Shown: one piece after another, positions 1 through 9,824 of the stretch | How positions within the stretch are numbered: position 1 is the first letter of the stretch | Layout of the letters: each line of letters begins with the position of its first letter | NCBI GenBank assembly: GCA_027604505.1 | Contig: JADIIX010000281.1 | Location: 1 to 16,175, forward strand | Reading direction: 5' to 3' | Length of the DNA: 16,175 nucleotides | DNA from: Gonapodya sp. JEL0774 | Taxonomy: Eukaryota; Monoblepharomycota; Monoblepharidomycetes; Monoblepharidales; Gonapodyaceae | The notes under the pieces: generated by a model | Told to the model about the DNA's origin: nothing | The model's database searches: none | The model's input: the letters and a program-made list of their open reading frames with translations, nothing else | Program-made: the position numbers and the translations under genes

Positions 1-2550
1 GTGTTGATCATGGTCTTGGACGCGAGGGATCCGGACGGCACACGGTGTAGGTTGGTCGAGAGGAGGTTGAAGAAGGAAAGCCCACACAAGCACATTGTAT
101 TTGTGCTGAACAAGTGTGATTTGGTGCCTACGTGGGTGACGGTGAGTTGACTTGAACCGACTGGCAATGGAGACGACATATTCTACATGGAAGGAACGGA
201 GAGATCAACCAACTCGCCACTCTCGGTGATCTTCCGCGAACTGCTTGCCATCAGAACTATCTTTCAAGAACCACGTTGAAGTCAGGGTCACGCATCCCCA
301 TCGCGTCCAACCCGTTACAACAGTGGAAGAATCAAACCCCCTCTCCGCTCTCTCGTCCTTCACCTTTTTACTCCTCATCTCTTTTCCGTGCACGTCTTGT
401 GCGTGGAGCTGCTCCCTCGGGGTGGTTGAGGTGGGGTGGCGGGGTGGACATGGGGACGAGCAGGGTCGTGGGGGGGTGTGGTTTCGAATGAGAGTAGAGG
501 CCGCCACGGTGTATCTTGTGGGCGAACTCTTAGTATGAGGGACCAAAATTTATTATTCTCGTTTCGTTGTTTCTGTTCGGAAGCTCGTCAGGATCGAGGC
601 AGGACGAACGCCAGGGGACCGTTATACAGCAGTTTACTGACACCTGGCCCCCTTGTCTTATCCCTGTCACCCACCACTCGTCCTCCCCGGTATCCGCACA
701 TTCTGGTAGGCACGATGGGTCAAGGTCTTGTCCGCCGAGTACCCCACACTCGCCTTCCACGCGAGTCTCAAGAACGCCTTTGGAAAGGGGGACTTGATCA
801 CACTGCTCAGGCAATTTGCCAAGCTCCATGCTGATAAGAAACAAATTAGTGTCGGATTCATTGGGTGAGTCACTTGAAATTTCCTGGCTCCATGAATCGT
901 TGGTGGTGAGTCTCACCAACTGTGTCTTCAAACCATCTCCAGTTACCCCAACGCAGGCAAATCCTCCATCATCAATGCTCTCCGCTCCGCCAAAGTCTGC
1001 ACCGTCGCACCCCTCCCCGGTGAAACCAAGATCTGGCAGTACATCACCCTCACCAAGCGCATCTACCTCATCGATTGCCCCGGTATCGTACCTCCGAGTT
1101 CTGAAATGACGGACGCCGAAATTGTTTTGAGGGGTGTGGTGAGGGTGGAAAATGTCGCCATGCCAGAGCAGTATGTGGAGGCGGTTGTTCAGAGGTGTGG
1201 GAAGGGGTACTTGGAGAGAACGTACGGTGTAGCAGGGTGGGAGACTGCCGAGGAATTTTTGGAGATGGTGGCCAAGAAAGGGGGAAAGTTGCTAAAGGTT
1301 GGTGGTCTTGTGTTGCTGACGAGCAATAACGCTGAGTGTGCCTTGATTATTGTCTCCAGGGTGGTGAAGCCGATATATCCACCGTTGCAAAGATGGTCTT
1401 GAATGACTGGCTGCGCGGCAAGATTCCTTTCTTCACACCACCTCCTTCTGCTCCCGGAGACAAGCCCGCCACAGATGGGGAATCCAAGGCGATCGCGGAT
1501 AGTCCGGCGGAACCCGCGTCTGAAACTGCTAACGGTGCTCCCGTCCAATCTTTCGGAACGGAAGCAATAAAGCAACAATTTTCGAGGATTCGAGTCACGT
1601 CCGATTATTTGCCCGAGGACAGAAAAGCCCCTGCTGATGACGAGGACCTGGAAGATGTGGACGGGAGCACCGAAAAGGCAGGGGAAGAGGGTGAGGAGGA
1701 CAACGATAGTGATAGCAATGGGGATAATGAGGAGAAGGAGGATGCAGAACCATCGTGGGAGGACTTGGTCGGTGCTGTTACAAGCACCACAGTTGACGCA
1801 CAGGTAGCCGACAAAGCCAAGGGTAAATCGCGCGCCACCGAAACCAGTTCAGACGCTGACGTATTCAACCCTCAGATGGTGTCTGAAGCACTGAAGTGGG
1901 CGGAAACGGAGCTTGACTTGGACGGTTCGGACAACGGCGAAGATAACGAAGTAGACGATTCTGCGGGCATTCCCGTGGACCCTACTACATCGGTCAAAGA
2001 CGCTATCGCCCTGGAAGCTGAAACATTCCTCGCGAACACTCTCGTGGTTGGAGTGAAGCCGCCGAAGCGATCACGGGCACCTGCCTTTGTGGTAAAGGAC
2101 CAAGCGGTTGAGTCTGTACCTGAAACGCCTGCAGTAGCTGGAAAGAAGCGAAAGGCCGCGTCGACTGTCGAGGTGCCTGCTCCTGCAACCAAACGCAGGA
2201 ACGTTAAAAGCACCTCGTCCACGGAGAAGAAGCCCCAGCCAGCCGTTGAAGAGAGTAACGACGAACCTGATTCGGAATTGGAATTGTCAGACGCGGATGA
2301 TGTCGATGTTCCAGCTGTGGAAAGCGACGAGAAAGCGGCCTCTGAGGACATCAAAGACGTTGGTGATGTGACCAGTCGCCGCGTCTCCAAGGAGAAGCGG
2401 ATGACTACCAACAAAAAGAAGGTTGGGACACATTATTATGAGAAGGCGAACGTGAAGAACCGGAATAGAGATCGGAAATCTCCAGAGAAGACTGCCACTG
2501 GAGTCAATGCCGCTCGAGGTGGAAAGGGAAGCAAGTCTCAGCGCAAATGA
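1..2550 (+). CDS. NOG2: Nucleolar GTP-binding protein 2 (NOG2/GNL2), 5'-truncated by window edge
   Basis: This is a GTPase of the YlqF/YawG family that joins nuclear pre-60S particles and acts as a checkpoint in large-subunit maturation. Exons: 1-141, 710-864, 943-1297 and 1360-2550, joined in phase to give 613 residues. The introns are 568, 78, 62 bases in order. The G motifs occur in circularly permuted order, the family hallmark: G4 NKCD (residues 37-40), then P-loop GYPNAGKSS (99-107), the G2-region PGET (124-127) and G3 DCPG (143-146). VLDARDP near the start and [16 protein letters not shown] are classic NOG2 strings. About the first 220 residues (NGP1NT domain) lie outside the window, judged from yeast Nog2. 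The C-terminal 350 residues are acidic, then Lys-rich, ending in a [16 protein letters not shown] tail typical of the family. The third intron uses the unusual donor gttggt. Frame and motif agreement make this call very secure. Confidence 0.97.
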
Positions 2551-2825
2551 CCATTGTCTCATTTTCACTATCATGAAGTACAATACCCTATCCGTTAGAT
2601 ACCCTTACATGATATATAAATTGATATGCGTATTCTCATTCTTGATGGTCCTCAGTCCGCTGAAAATCCTGCCAACCCAAATTACCAGCTGCACTGATTC
2701 GTTTACTGGCGAGAACAATCTGTCGAGCTGGATCGATTCTAAGAACCTGCCGGTCTCTACTTCATCGTTGGCGCTGTGTCGTGATCCGCATACGAAGCTC
2801 CCTGTATTGCTTTTCTCTTTCCACC

Positions 2826-3869
2826 ATGTCATCGCTGCATGCCACACGGCACCTCGTCGCATTTCGACATCGAATCGCACAAATTGGACAGAGTAACGCT
2901 CGAGTATATAGTACAGCAACAAAAGACTTACTCAAAGAGCTTCGTGGAGCCTTGTAAGGGTTGCCTTTTCGTCTCTTCATTCAATTGCGGTCTATCTAAC
3001 CTGTTCATCCTGATTCTCTGAATGTATAGAATCGCGAACGAATCCACGGCGTGGTCTCTCTACACACAGGTCCGAAAAGACCCTAGCCTCTTTTCTCAGC
3101 TCCGAGTAAATGAGTTTCGGGATCTGCTCTGCTCAGGGCCGATTCCCTCGAATCCCAATGTCGATGCGAACTCATCGATGCCATTTCCCGATGAAGTGCT
3201 CGCCGACATGAGGAAGCATCCCACTGCTCGGCCCACAGTCTTGGAATATAATTTATTGGCAGCATCGCACATATCGGATTGGACTATCGGTGGGATATCC
3301 GAAACCTTAATGTCAATTGAAGAAACATGCTCATGCTGCTAAACTTCTTAGGGGATGCGCTTGGTTTCCTTGGGACCATGCGAAGTGAAGGTGTTCGACC
3401 GAACGAGAAGACATACGAGCATTTGGTGAGCTGTGATTGACGGTATCACCCAGGGTAACAAAACTGATTACACTTGTCCTTCGCCAGGTTAAGGTAACCA
3501 CCACTCAGATTCTTCCGCTTTCATTATCATGCTACTCACGCTTTTCTGTTCTGCATGGCTCCCGTTCACTTGCTAAGGCGGTTTTGGCACGAGGAGATGT
3601 GGCAGGGGCCGAACGGTATTTCTTAAATCTAACTTATCGAAGTATGCATCGGCCCACTAATATATCTTGTTCCAGGCTAGTTGTCGAAGAAATGCAAAGG
3701 GATGGGGTCAGTTCGATTTCAGAATGCGCAACTTGACCACAGGAATATTGATGACTCGGTCCGGACACAGGTCAAGGGTAATGTGGGAATATTCGGTGCT
3801 TTGGCAGAGGGATATGTGCAGAAGAGGCAAAATGACACTTTGGAAAGTGCATTCAAGACGGATCCATGA
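2826..3869 (+). CDS. Small mitochondrial pentatricopeptide repeat (PPR) protein
   Basis: The predicted product is a 211-residue helical-repeat RNA-binding protein, probably acting on mitochondrial transcripts. Exons: 2826-2953, 3030-3289, 3352-3425, 3488-3493, 3578-3615, 3676-3706 and 3771-3869. All phases close, and the introns are 60-84 bases long. Residues 1-40 form an Arg-rich, acid-free presequence (RHLVAFRHRIAQ, then ARVYSTATKDLL), as expected for mitochondrial import. Two 35-residue PPR motifs follow. One starts near TVLEYNLLAASH and ends MRSEGVRPN. The next starts EKTYEHLVKAVLARGD and ends EEMQRDGVKG. A partial third begins NVGIFGALAEGYVQKRQ. The 6-base exon supplies the two residues (VK) needed to keep the second motif at full length. 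The C-terminus stops mid-repeat, so the gene may be truncated or may have a further unrecognised exon. The start codon was chosen because it opens the presequence. A TATATAAA lies at 2613-2620, about 200 bases upstream. Confidence 0.75.
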
Positions 3870-4598
3870 AGCTAGTGCAACACCGTCCCACCCACATCAA
3901 CTTGCTTTGTCACTGTGACCAAGACAACGCTTACATCGTTCTTCTGGCCGACAATCGACTGCATGTTTCAGTCAGACTTCTTTGACCATTCTTACTCATG
4001 GAAGAGAACAGCCGATACCACGATAGTGCTGAATTATTATGTGCTGAATTATTATGTAAGCGTAGTGTTGACAACCAATACCATGCCGTGGGTGTAGACG
4101 CAGCAAAACTAGGGACAGAAGAGGTCGTCAACGCTAGCGCGATGATCGGGTGGTCTCTGATATCCCTTGTGACAGCGAATCGCGAATTACATAATTGCGA
4201 CTGTATGTACCAACGTCGGTACCGTGTAAGACCTCAGCACTACAAACGCTTTTTGGACATAAACGATAATTGATACCTCCACAACGTCACCTAAGAGAAG
4301 TGGAAACTGTGCATGTAAGTCAACTCTGCCAACAAACACGACTGACCATTTCCACAAACCCCAAACACGCCCACTACTACCGTCCAGATACCAGTTGGTA
4401 TGCGGATGAAATCGCCGTGGTGGATCTCGGCGTTTCATAGTGTGTTGGAGTCTTGACGAGCAGAAGCATCCGCCCTGTCGTGTCACCGAAGGGGTAACAG
4501 AGGGTTACACCTGCACGGTTACAAGTTGCAAGCGCAATCAGTCACGTTTCAAGTCAGTAACAGTATGTACCAATTATCTATAAATACAATAACTTCAC
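3870..4598. other. Intergenic stretch between convergent genes
   Basis: This lies between the ends of the PPR gene and the coiled-coil gene. A plus-strand frame at 3998-4273 is open but lacks recognisable motifs. Apart from the 15-base duplication I see no supported gene or RNA. It probably holds both 3' ends. Confidence 0.6.
4028..4057 (+). repeat. 15-base perfect tandem duplication
   Basis: The unit gctgaattattatgt occurs twice back to back in a stretch with no confident gene. Confidence 0.9.
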
Positions 4599-6179
4599 TC
4601 ACAAGTCATCGGAAAATGGTGTCCCAAACGGACTGGCGTTCAGATCCGTCCTGTCTTCGGAAAAGGGCGTCCCAAACGGACTGGCTTTCAGATCCGCCTG
4701 TCTCCCATACCCGATTGCGGGGCTTGACAAATCCACTATCGATGAGTTGAGGCAGGGTGTTGGGGATCTGCTCTCCTCCTTGATTGGTGTATCCCGACTG
4801 TGTGGCCTCATGATGAGAAATAGGTTTGACGAATTGAGCACAATCGGGACCGTTCCGACTCGAGCACGTCCACTCACGTGTCCGCTACCCCAAAAAGCCA
4901 GCCTCTACGTGTCGGTTGTTCACTCAAAGTCACCCGTTTCCTTAACGTCTGGCTCCCATTCGAGCCAGGCTCGGACCGTGGGGAAGCCGTAGCACCTCTA
5001 TGTCAACAAAAACGCAGGTGAGCACAAGCCGCGACCGTTCCGACTCGAGCACATGCACTCACGAATCCGGTGTCCCCGAAAGCAAGCCTCCGCCTGTTGC
5101 CCACCGTTCGCTCAAGGTCGGACACTCCCTGGACAACTGACCACCATTCACGCGAATTTCGGGCTGTCTCGCAACGCCTCTCTGAACACCACCCCTGCCG
5201 GATTCCTGATCCGCTCCACGGGAGTAAGGGGTGGCTGTTCGAACCAAGCTTCGATGATTTGCTTGAGCTGGATCCAATCTCAAGTCTCTGTGTGGAGCAA
5301 AAATGCTGTCGCGACTGGGTGGCGAAGCCCATGAGTGTCCGAGAGCGACTGGTTACGATGATCAGCAATCTGCATTACGTTTGATCTCAGCGAAGAACTC
5401 TGGCCGCTCATGCTCCCTCGTTGCGCATCCGAGGCTTGAGGTGCAACATTAGCTGATGTGAGGGCATCAGAAGCTCCGAATTTTTCTGCCTCAATCAGCA
5501 TTTCAGTGGCTCGCTGTTCCTCATTCAAGTGCAAAAGCTCCGCGGCATCTTCTGCCTCAATCAACATTTCAGTGGCTCGCAGTTCCTCATTCAAGCGCAA
5601 AAGCTCCGCGGCAGTTTCTGCTGCAATGCTCTCCGCCTTGACACGAGCTTCAGAAAGTGCATTGTGTGGGGACGGCAATTGACCGTTGCCACCGTCAAGG
5701 AGTTCCTTGGCTGCATAGGAGTATATTAGCTGCCAATCTTGCCATGCAGCAATCTGCTGCTCCTTTTGTTTAGTGTGCCGCGCTTTCTTCCGCTCAAAAG
5801 CGATCTCCGCATTCTTCCTCCACGTGATTGCATCTTTCAAACAGTATATCAAAGACTTCTTATCCTCAATTTTTCGTCGTAGCAAGTGCATATGTAGAGG
5901 TTCGTCTCGTCGAATTTCACCGTGAGTATATATTTCTCCATCTTGCCAGTTTCGCGTGCCGTTGCAGACGACGTGTCTCTGCTTCCCATCGTGCTGCTTC
6001 TATTTGACGTCTCTGAGATTTCGTCAACTTCATCGGCACCCCTTTATCCAGTTGCGTGGCCAATCGATGCTGTCTCCTAATTGCAGCTGCATGTTGCTGC
6101 TTTGATTTGGTCTACCGTTGTCCAACTTCGAGTCCTCCCTCGTCCTCGGCATGCAGTCGTTGGGATAGTTGGTGGGCCG
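4599..6179 (-). CDS. Coiled-coil protein with S/T-P-rich repeat tail (function unknown)
   Basis: I do not recognise a family. The 3' exons are clear: 5063-5287, 4878-4997 and 4599-4806, joined in phase 2 at introns 4998-5062 and 4807-4877, both with gtgagt donors. They encode a Ser/Thr/Pro-rich tail with SP/TP sites (SRSPTP, ASPFGTPFS twice) and a sumoylation-like IKEE. Upstream, an open frame from 5891 encodes basic coiled coil (RKNAEIAFERKKARHTKQ) and two 22-residue heptad repeats (AAELLRLNEELRATEMLIEA and a near copy). Its link to 5287 is uncertain. One phase-consistent option is a weak donor at 5349 (gtcgct). Further upstream, from about 6179, another frame encodes a continuing basic helix (KSQRRQIEAARWEAETRRLQ). 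It needs a splice to reach the 5891 frame and another to avoid a TAG at 6114-6112. The true start was not found. The gene converges with the PPR gene. Nuclear or cytoskeletal scaffolding is possible but is only a guess. Confidence 0.55.
4610..4705 (-). repeat. Two tandem 48-base units at a C-terminus
   Basis: The units start at 4610 and 4658 and encode 16 residues each, with core ASPFGTPFS, immediately before the stop codon of the coiled-coil gene. Each holds one SP and one TP dipeptide, which could be proline-directed phosphosites. Confidence 0.85.
4835..5062 (-). repeat. Duplicated exon-intron unit with near-identical intron 5' halves
   Basis: The first about 44 bases of introns 5062-4998 and 4877-4807 match almost fully, including the 20-base core gtgctcgagtcggaacggtc. 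The exon ends just upstream are related at protein level (PTLSERWATGGGLLSGTPDS versus VTLSEQPTRRGWLFGVADT) but much more diverged in DNA. Confidence 0.8.
5484..5615 (-). repeat. Two tandem 66-base units in coiled-coil coding sequence
   Basis: The units 5484-5549 and 5550-5615 are near-identical. Each encodes 22 residues of heptad-patterned helix (AAELLRLNEELRATEMLIEA and variant) in the same frame. The 66-base period is a multiple of three, and the other two minus-strand frames contain stops in the unit, so the duplication was kept in the coding frame. Confidence 0.9.
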
Positions 6180-6741
6180 CTGCAGACCAATAGAGAGAAA
6201 CAATTCATAATCATATTAGATCGATGAAACGCACATAGTAAGGATGACACCCCAAGCACCGAACCCCCTATTTTCAAATATTCAGACTTTTCCACTTCTG
6301 GATAAGCCAAAAATGCCTTTTTTCATGTAGTTTTTATATACACCTGCTTTTAATTGCTACAAACTGGTTTTTGGAGGTGTTGACTGGTTGGGGCAATTAT
6401 GTGGGCTTAGGGTGTCGTCCACCATACAGACTCAAGGGCACGGGAGTTGGAGTGTTCGAATACAGGTGCAGCAACGGGGGCTGATTAGACCTGTCGATTT
6501 TGTCTTTTTTGTAGTTCAATGGTTTGGTTGACGGGAGTTGACTTCATTGTGCAGGCACCAGGATGGAGTGAGAGACAGGTGATACGAAAAAAATACGATT
6601 CAAAGTATGTTGATTCTTCAAAGAAATCATTGCAATATCGTTTTAGGTAATTGCGACTTGACAGAAACATCCCTTGTGTTTGTAACAATTTGTAGTGCAC
6701 AACATTAAGTTGACTGATATACCGTGGATTTTGATTCCCCG
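6180..6741. other. Spacer between kinase 3' end and coiled-coil gene 5' side
   Basis: It must contain the kinase 3' UTR and the promoter or first exon of the coiled-coil gene. A minus-strand tctgcag acceptor ends at 6180. TATATAAAA (minus strand, about 6333-6341) is a possible TATA box. A minus-strand frame starting at 6310 (LAYPEVEKSEYLKIGG) may be an upstream exon, but it has no ATG. No RNA gene seen. Confidence 0.5.
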
Positions 6742-9700
6742 TCACTCATCCTTCTGCACCCATCCAGCAATCGTGTTGATGACTGCATCTGCTGATAGTC
6801 TGTCATTTGCGTTAACCGTAATTAACTGTTGAATCAGGTCTTTGACTTCCGGCCTCAAACGCGGCGCTCCGATGGTGCATGCAGAGTGGGAATCAGAAGG
6901 GAAGTTGACACTGGCAGAGAATGACAAAAAAATCAATCAGAATGCATAGCATCTACAGCTGAAATGTTGATAGATCAGCTTACGGTCCAACGAATGATGA
7001 GACTTCGAGTTTGAAACTCTCAATGTCACCCGGAGGAGCGTTCCAAGGGAGACGTCCTGTGGACACTTCATACATTGTCACACCAAGGCTCCACATGTCA
7101 GCCTTCGAATCCGCATCAAATGTTCCACCAAGCAACAGCTCCGGTGCCATGTATTCCATTGTCCCGCGCGCCGTATTCAAGTTTAACTTCGGCATAACCA
7201 GGGATTCGCCAAAGTCCGTGAGAACAATCTGTGGGGTCGTATCGTCGTCACGCCATTCACAGAATAAAGATGCCGGGGCGCCGTTTGGGAAGTGTAGCAA
7301 GAAATTTCCAGGCTTAACATCGTAATGCACGACCCCACGAGAGTGAATGTACTTAAGTGATTTGGCGATGGATGAGAAGCAATGCTGAATCTCCTGGGAT
7401 GTGAGCGTTCGAGTCATAATACCAGTATTCGGATCGACATACAGCGTACCACCCCGAGAAAGATGGTCATGGTACTTCGCGGGGTTCTGGGTTTGTGCCT
7501 TACGAGCTGCCTTCCACTGCGCGGCGCTTGCTTTGCCAGGAGAGAGTAATGTGTCGAGAGACCCTCCGTTTGCCCTATCAAGTGCAATGAAAAGACATTG
7601 GGTGGGAGCCCCTTGATTGATAAAAAAGCATAGATGAGGACTTTGACATAATTTTTTGAGCGAGCAACTATGTCAAACACACCATTTCCATTGATTCGAA
7701 ATTCATCTTCTACCCACGTGAACTTGTATCCAAGGATGCTCCGATCCCTGGTAAGATGCCCACATCATCAATCACTCATAGTGTTAATTGCGGAATACGA
7801 TCACCTGGTAGTTACTCACTTGAGGCCTTTCATAATCTTGACCTCGTTCAGCCCCGCATGCAGCAGTCTATGATCCGTCCCCACACCAATTATTTTCAAG
7901 GCTACATCATCAATCGCGACTCCTGCCACTCTCTGACGTGCCTCAAACACGGATCCTGAGCCTCCTGTTCCCAGACGTCTGCCTAGCTCAAAGTTATTTG
8001 CGGCGAATCCTGTATTCTGGTCCGCCTGACCGTGACCAAGCACATTTGCCGACTTGGTACGTTCAGTCTCACGATTGGCGGTCTGTCTAGTTCCTGACGT
8101 AGTGGAGATCTTGAATCTTGTAACAGAGATGATTCGCCGGGACGTTGAGCCATCGGCTGGACAAAGCAATCTGGGAGGGACAATTCAAAAGTCCGTGATG
8201 GATGAGACTCAAATATCAACACAGTGTGTTCTAACTGGAACACTTGCTCACCGCCTCTGCGAACTTAACATGGAACGCTCGTTGGGGTTTTCAATTTCGT
8301 CATGTGCGTGATCCACAGTCGATGTAGGAGGATCAACCAGTTCGTCCACGGTGTCATCAGGAGTGGAAACCACCGTCGCCGTCGCACGGAGGATAATGGG
8401 TGATTCATTCTTGGGTCCGGTTTTCGGGTAGCGCAGTGATCTAGCGGATCAGAATTCAAAAGCAATAATGCCCCCGCCGGGAGGGCATGTATATGAGACT
8501 CAAAATTTTGCCATCATAGAAAATGATTCTTATTCCAATTGCCAACTTAAACTTACGAGGTTGCAGGGAGCAAAGGTGTGTGTACATTTGGGGTCATGTC
8601 CGCCGCAAAGGCTATATTCGGGGACCCAACACCAGATTGGAGCTCTACATTGCTGGACCGGTTCACTGGCAACTTAGAGTTTGAAGCATCTTCCGCTGCA
8701 AAGTTCATTCAAGTTAGCGAACTACGTGATCGTTTCGCAAAGGTCATGGGGGAAGACTCACAATCCAAGGACAGCCCAGGGGAGGAATCGGCGCCAGCAC
8801 CTTGATCAAATCCACCTTGCCGTTCGGCAACGAGTGTTATCGTTTCGTCCACAGTATTTCCAGATGCAAAATCAGCGCCTTGAACACGTCGAGCCGGTGT
8901 CGGTGCCTTCATCTCTGTGCCTTTACAAAGGATATTTAGATTAAGGAAATGTTAGAAGATGACTGTTGTACAAGATACTTCCTAGTCAACAAACCATGAT
9001 CAGAACGCTCAACCGTTGGTGTCTGCTCCGAGCGGGTAGGCGCGGACTTGTAGGCTTCCCGACTTGCAAGCTCCTCTCCTTTCCGATCGTTGTTGGCCCC
9101 ACCACGTTCTTGGAAGACGACACCCTGCAGCGCAAGTGGTTCAGAATAGCCGTCCTTCCCTGAATCTCTGGGATTTACACGAGTGCGGCGAGTGAGATTG
9201 TTGATGTTGTCGTCGAACTCGTACTCAATTGCTTGTTTACCGACACGACGACTTCGACGGGAGCCCGGTTGAGGTAGTTGGGGTAGTGCCAACACAGTAG
9301 CAGGACCGAGCGCAGTGGAAGGTGCAAGGGCTAGTCTCTCTTCAGGCTGAGCCAATGGGGGAGCGGGAGCTAGATCTCCTGCCGGGACAGGTCGGATAGT
9401 CGAGTCACTTGTCGGCACCACAGGAAGAACACTCGATACGGCAGAAACCAGTAGGCTGTTGAAGTAGTAAAAGTGGTGAGCATTTCCTTTTTCAGATACT
9501 TTAAGCACTTCAACGGTCAAATGAGGACGGCATCCGCTACGAGCCTTTGTAATTTGTCTGGTCGGGCTTGAACTTGGTCCATCTGATTCCAGCGCACGCG
9601 CGCGGTTCGCAATCTAGACATGAATGGAATCAGTCGGACTCAGAATCAAGGGCCCTCGAGAATTCGATAGCTATCCCTACCCTGCTTATGGGATGCAACG

Positions 9701-9824
9701 GGTTTGCCAGCACCGCAGTCTGCTGGTACACCACACGACCTTGATGTGGACCTTGAACGTTGTCAGTCTCGGTGACTTTCAAATCCGCGACAGGCTTTGC
9801 AGGTGGTTTCCGTTTGGGAGCCAT
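6742..9824 (-). CDS. Ser/Thr protein kinase with long disordered N-terminus, non-RD type
   Basis: Predicted 818-residue protein. Minus-strand exons in order: 9824-9681, 9613-8995, 8914-8762, 8695-8557, 8440-8252, 8170-7820, 7747-7683, 7611-6984 and 6910-6742. All phases close and most introns are 66-116 bases. The 8995/8914 junction (donor gtttgt) is the least certain. Residues 1-470 are low-complexity (Pro, Ser, Ala) with basic patches. The kinase domain starts near residue 475. It has glycine loop LGTGGSGSV (481-489), VALK lysine 507, helix-C Glu524, catalytic loop HYDVKPGN (649-656), DFG (686-688), APE (709-711) and ADMWSLGVTMYE. All catalytic residues are present, but the HRD arginine is Tyr. 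Between strand 5 (CLFIALDRANGGSLDTLL) and helix E there is an insert of about 35 residues. ATG 9824 (MAPKRK) was chosen for its good context, although the frame stays open upstream to about 10016. The substrate and kinase subfamily cannot be named from sequence alone. Confidence 0.85.

Noticed and set aside
142-709. Box C/D snoRNA in the long NOG2 intron
   Set aside because: CTGA occurs, but no RTGATGA-like C box or terminal stem at proper spacing was seen.
530-931. 133-codon minus-strand frame over NOG2 intron 1 and exon 2
   Set aside because: It is antisense to a conserved NOG2 exon, with no motif or splice evidence.
5225-5260. Second B-box-like string (gttcgaacc)
   Set aside because: No cloverleaf can be drawn, and it lies inside a coding exon of the minus-strand gene.
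5069-5290. Alternative minus frame reading HWIQLKQIIEAWFEQPPL
   Set aside because: It looked coding, but the frame with PTLSERW is supported by homology to the duplicated next exon and by two phase-matched introns.
6440-6485. tRNA-like B box (gttcgaatac)
   Set aside because: No matching A box, acceptor stem or anticodon arm could be built around it.
7612-7682. Apparent frameshift in the kinase at a run of six A (T on minus strand)
   Set aside because: A 71-base intron (gtgtgt...aatcaag) explains the frame change and gives a better kinase sequence (INGNGAPTQCLFIALD).
8578-8805. Plus-strand frame with a protein-like sequence (GDPTPDWSSTLLDRFTGN)
   Set aside because: It lies opposite kinase exons 3 and 4, whose minus-strand splice sites (gtgagt, ctaac branch, tttgcag, gtaagt) and phases fit exactly. 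The plus frame is a shadow.
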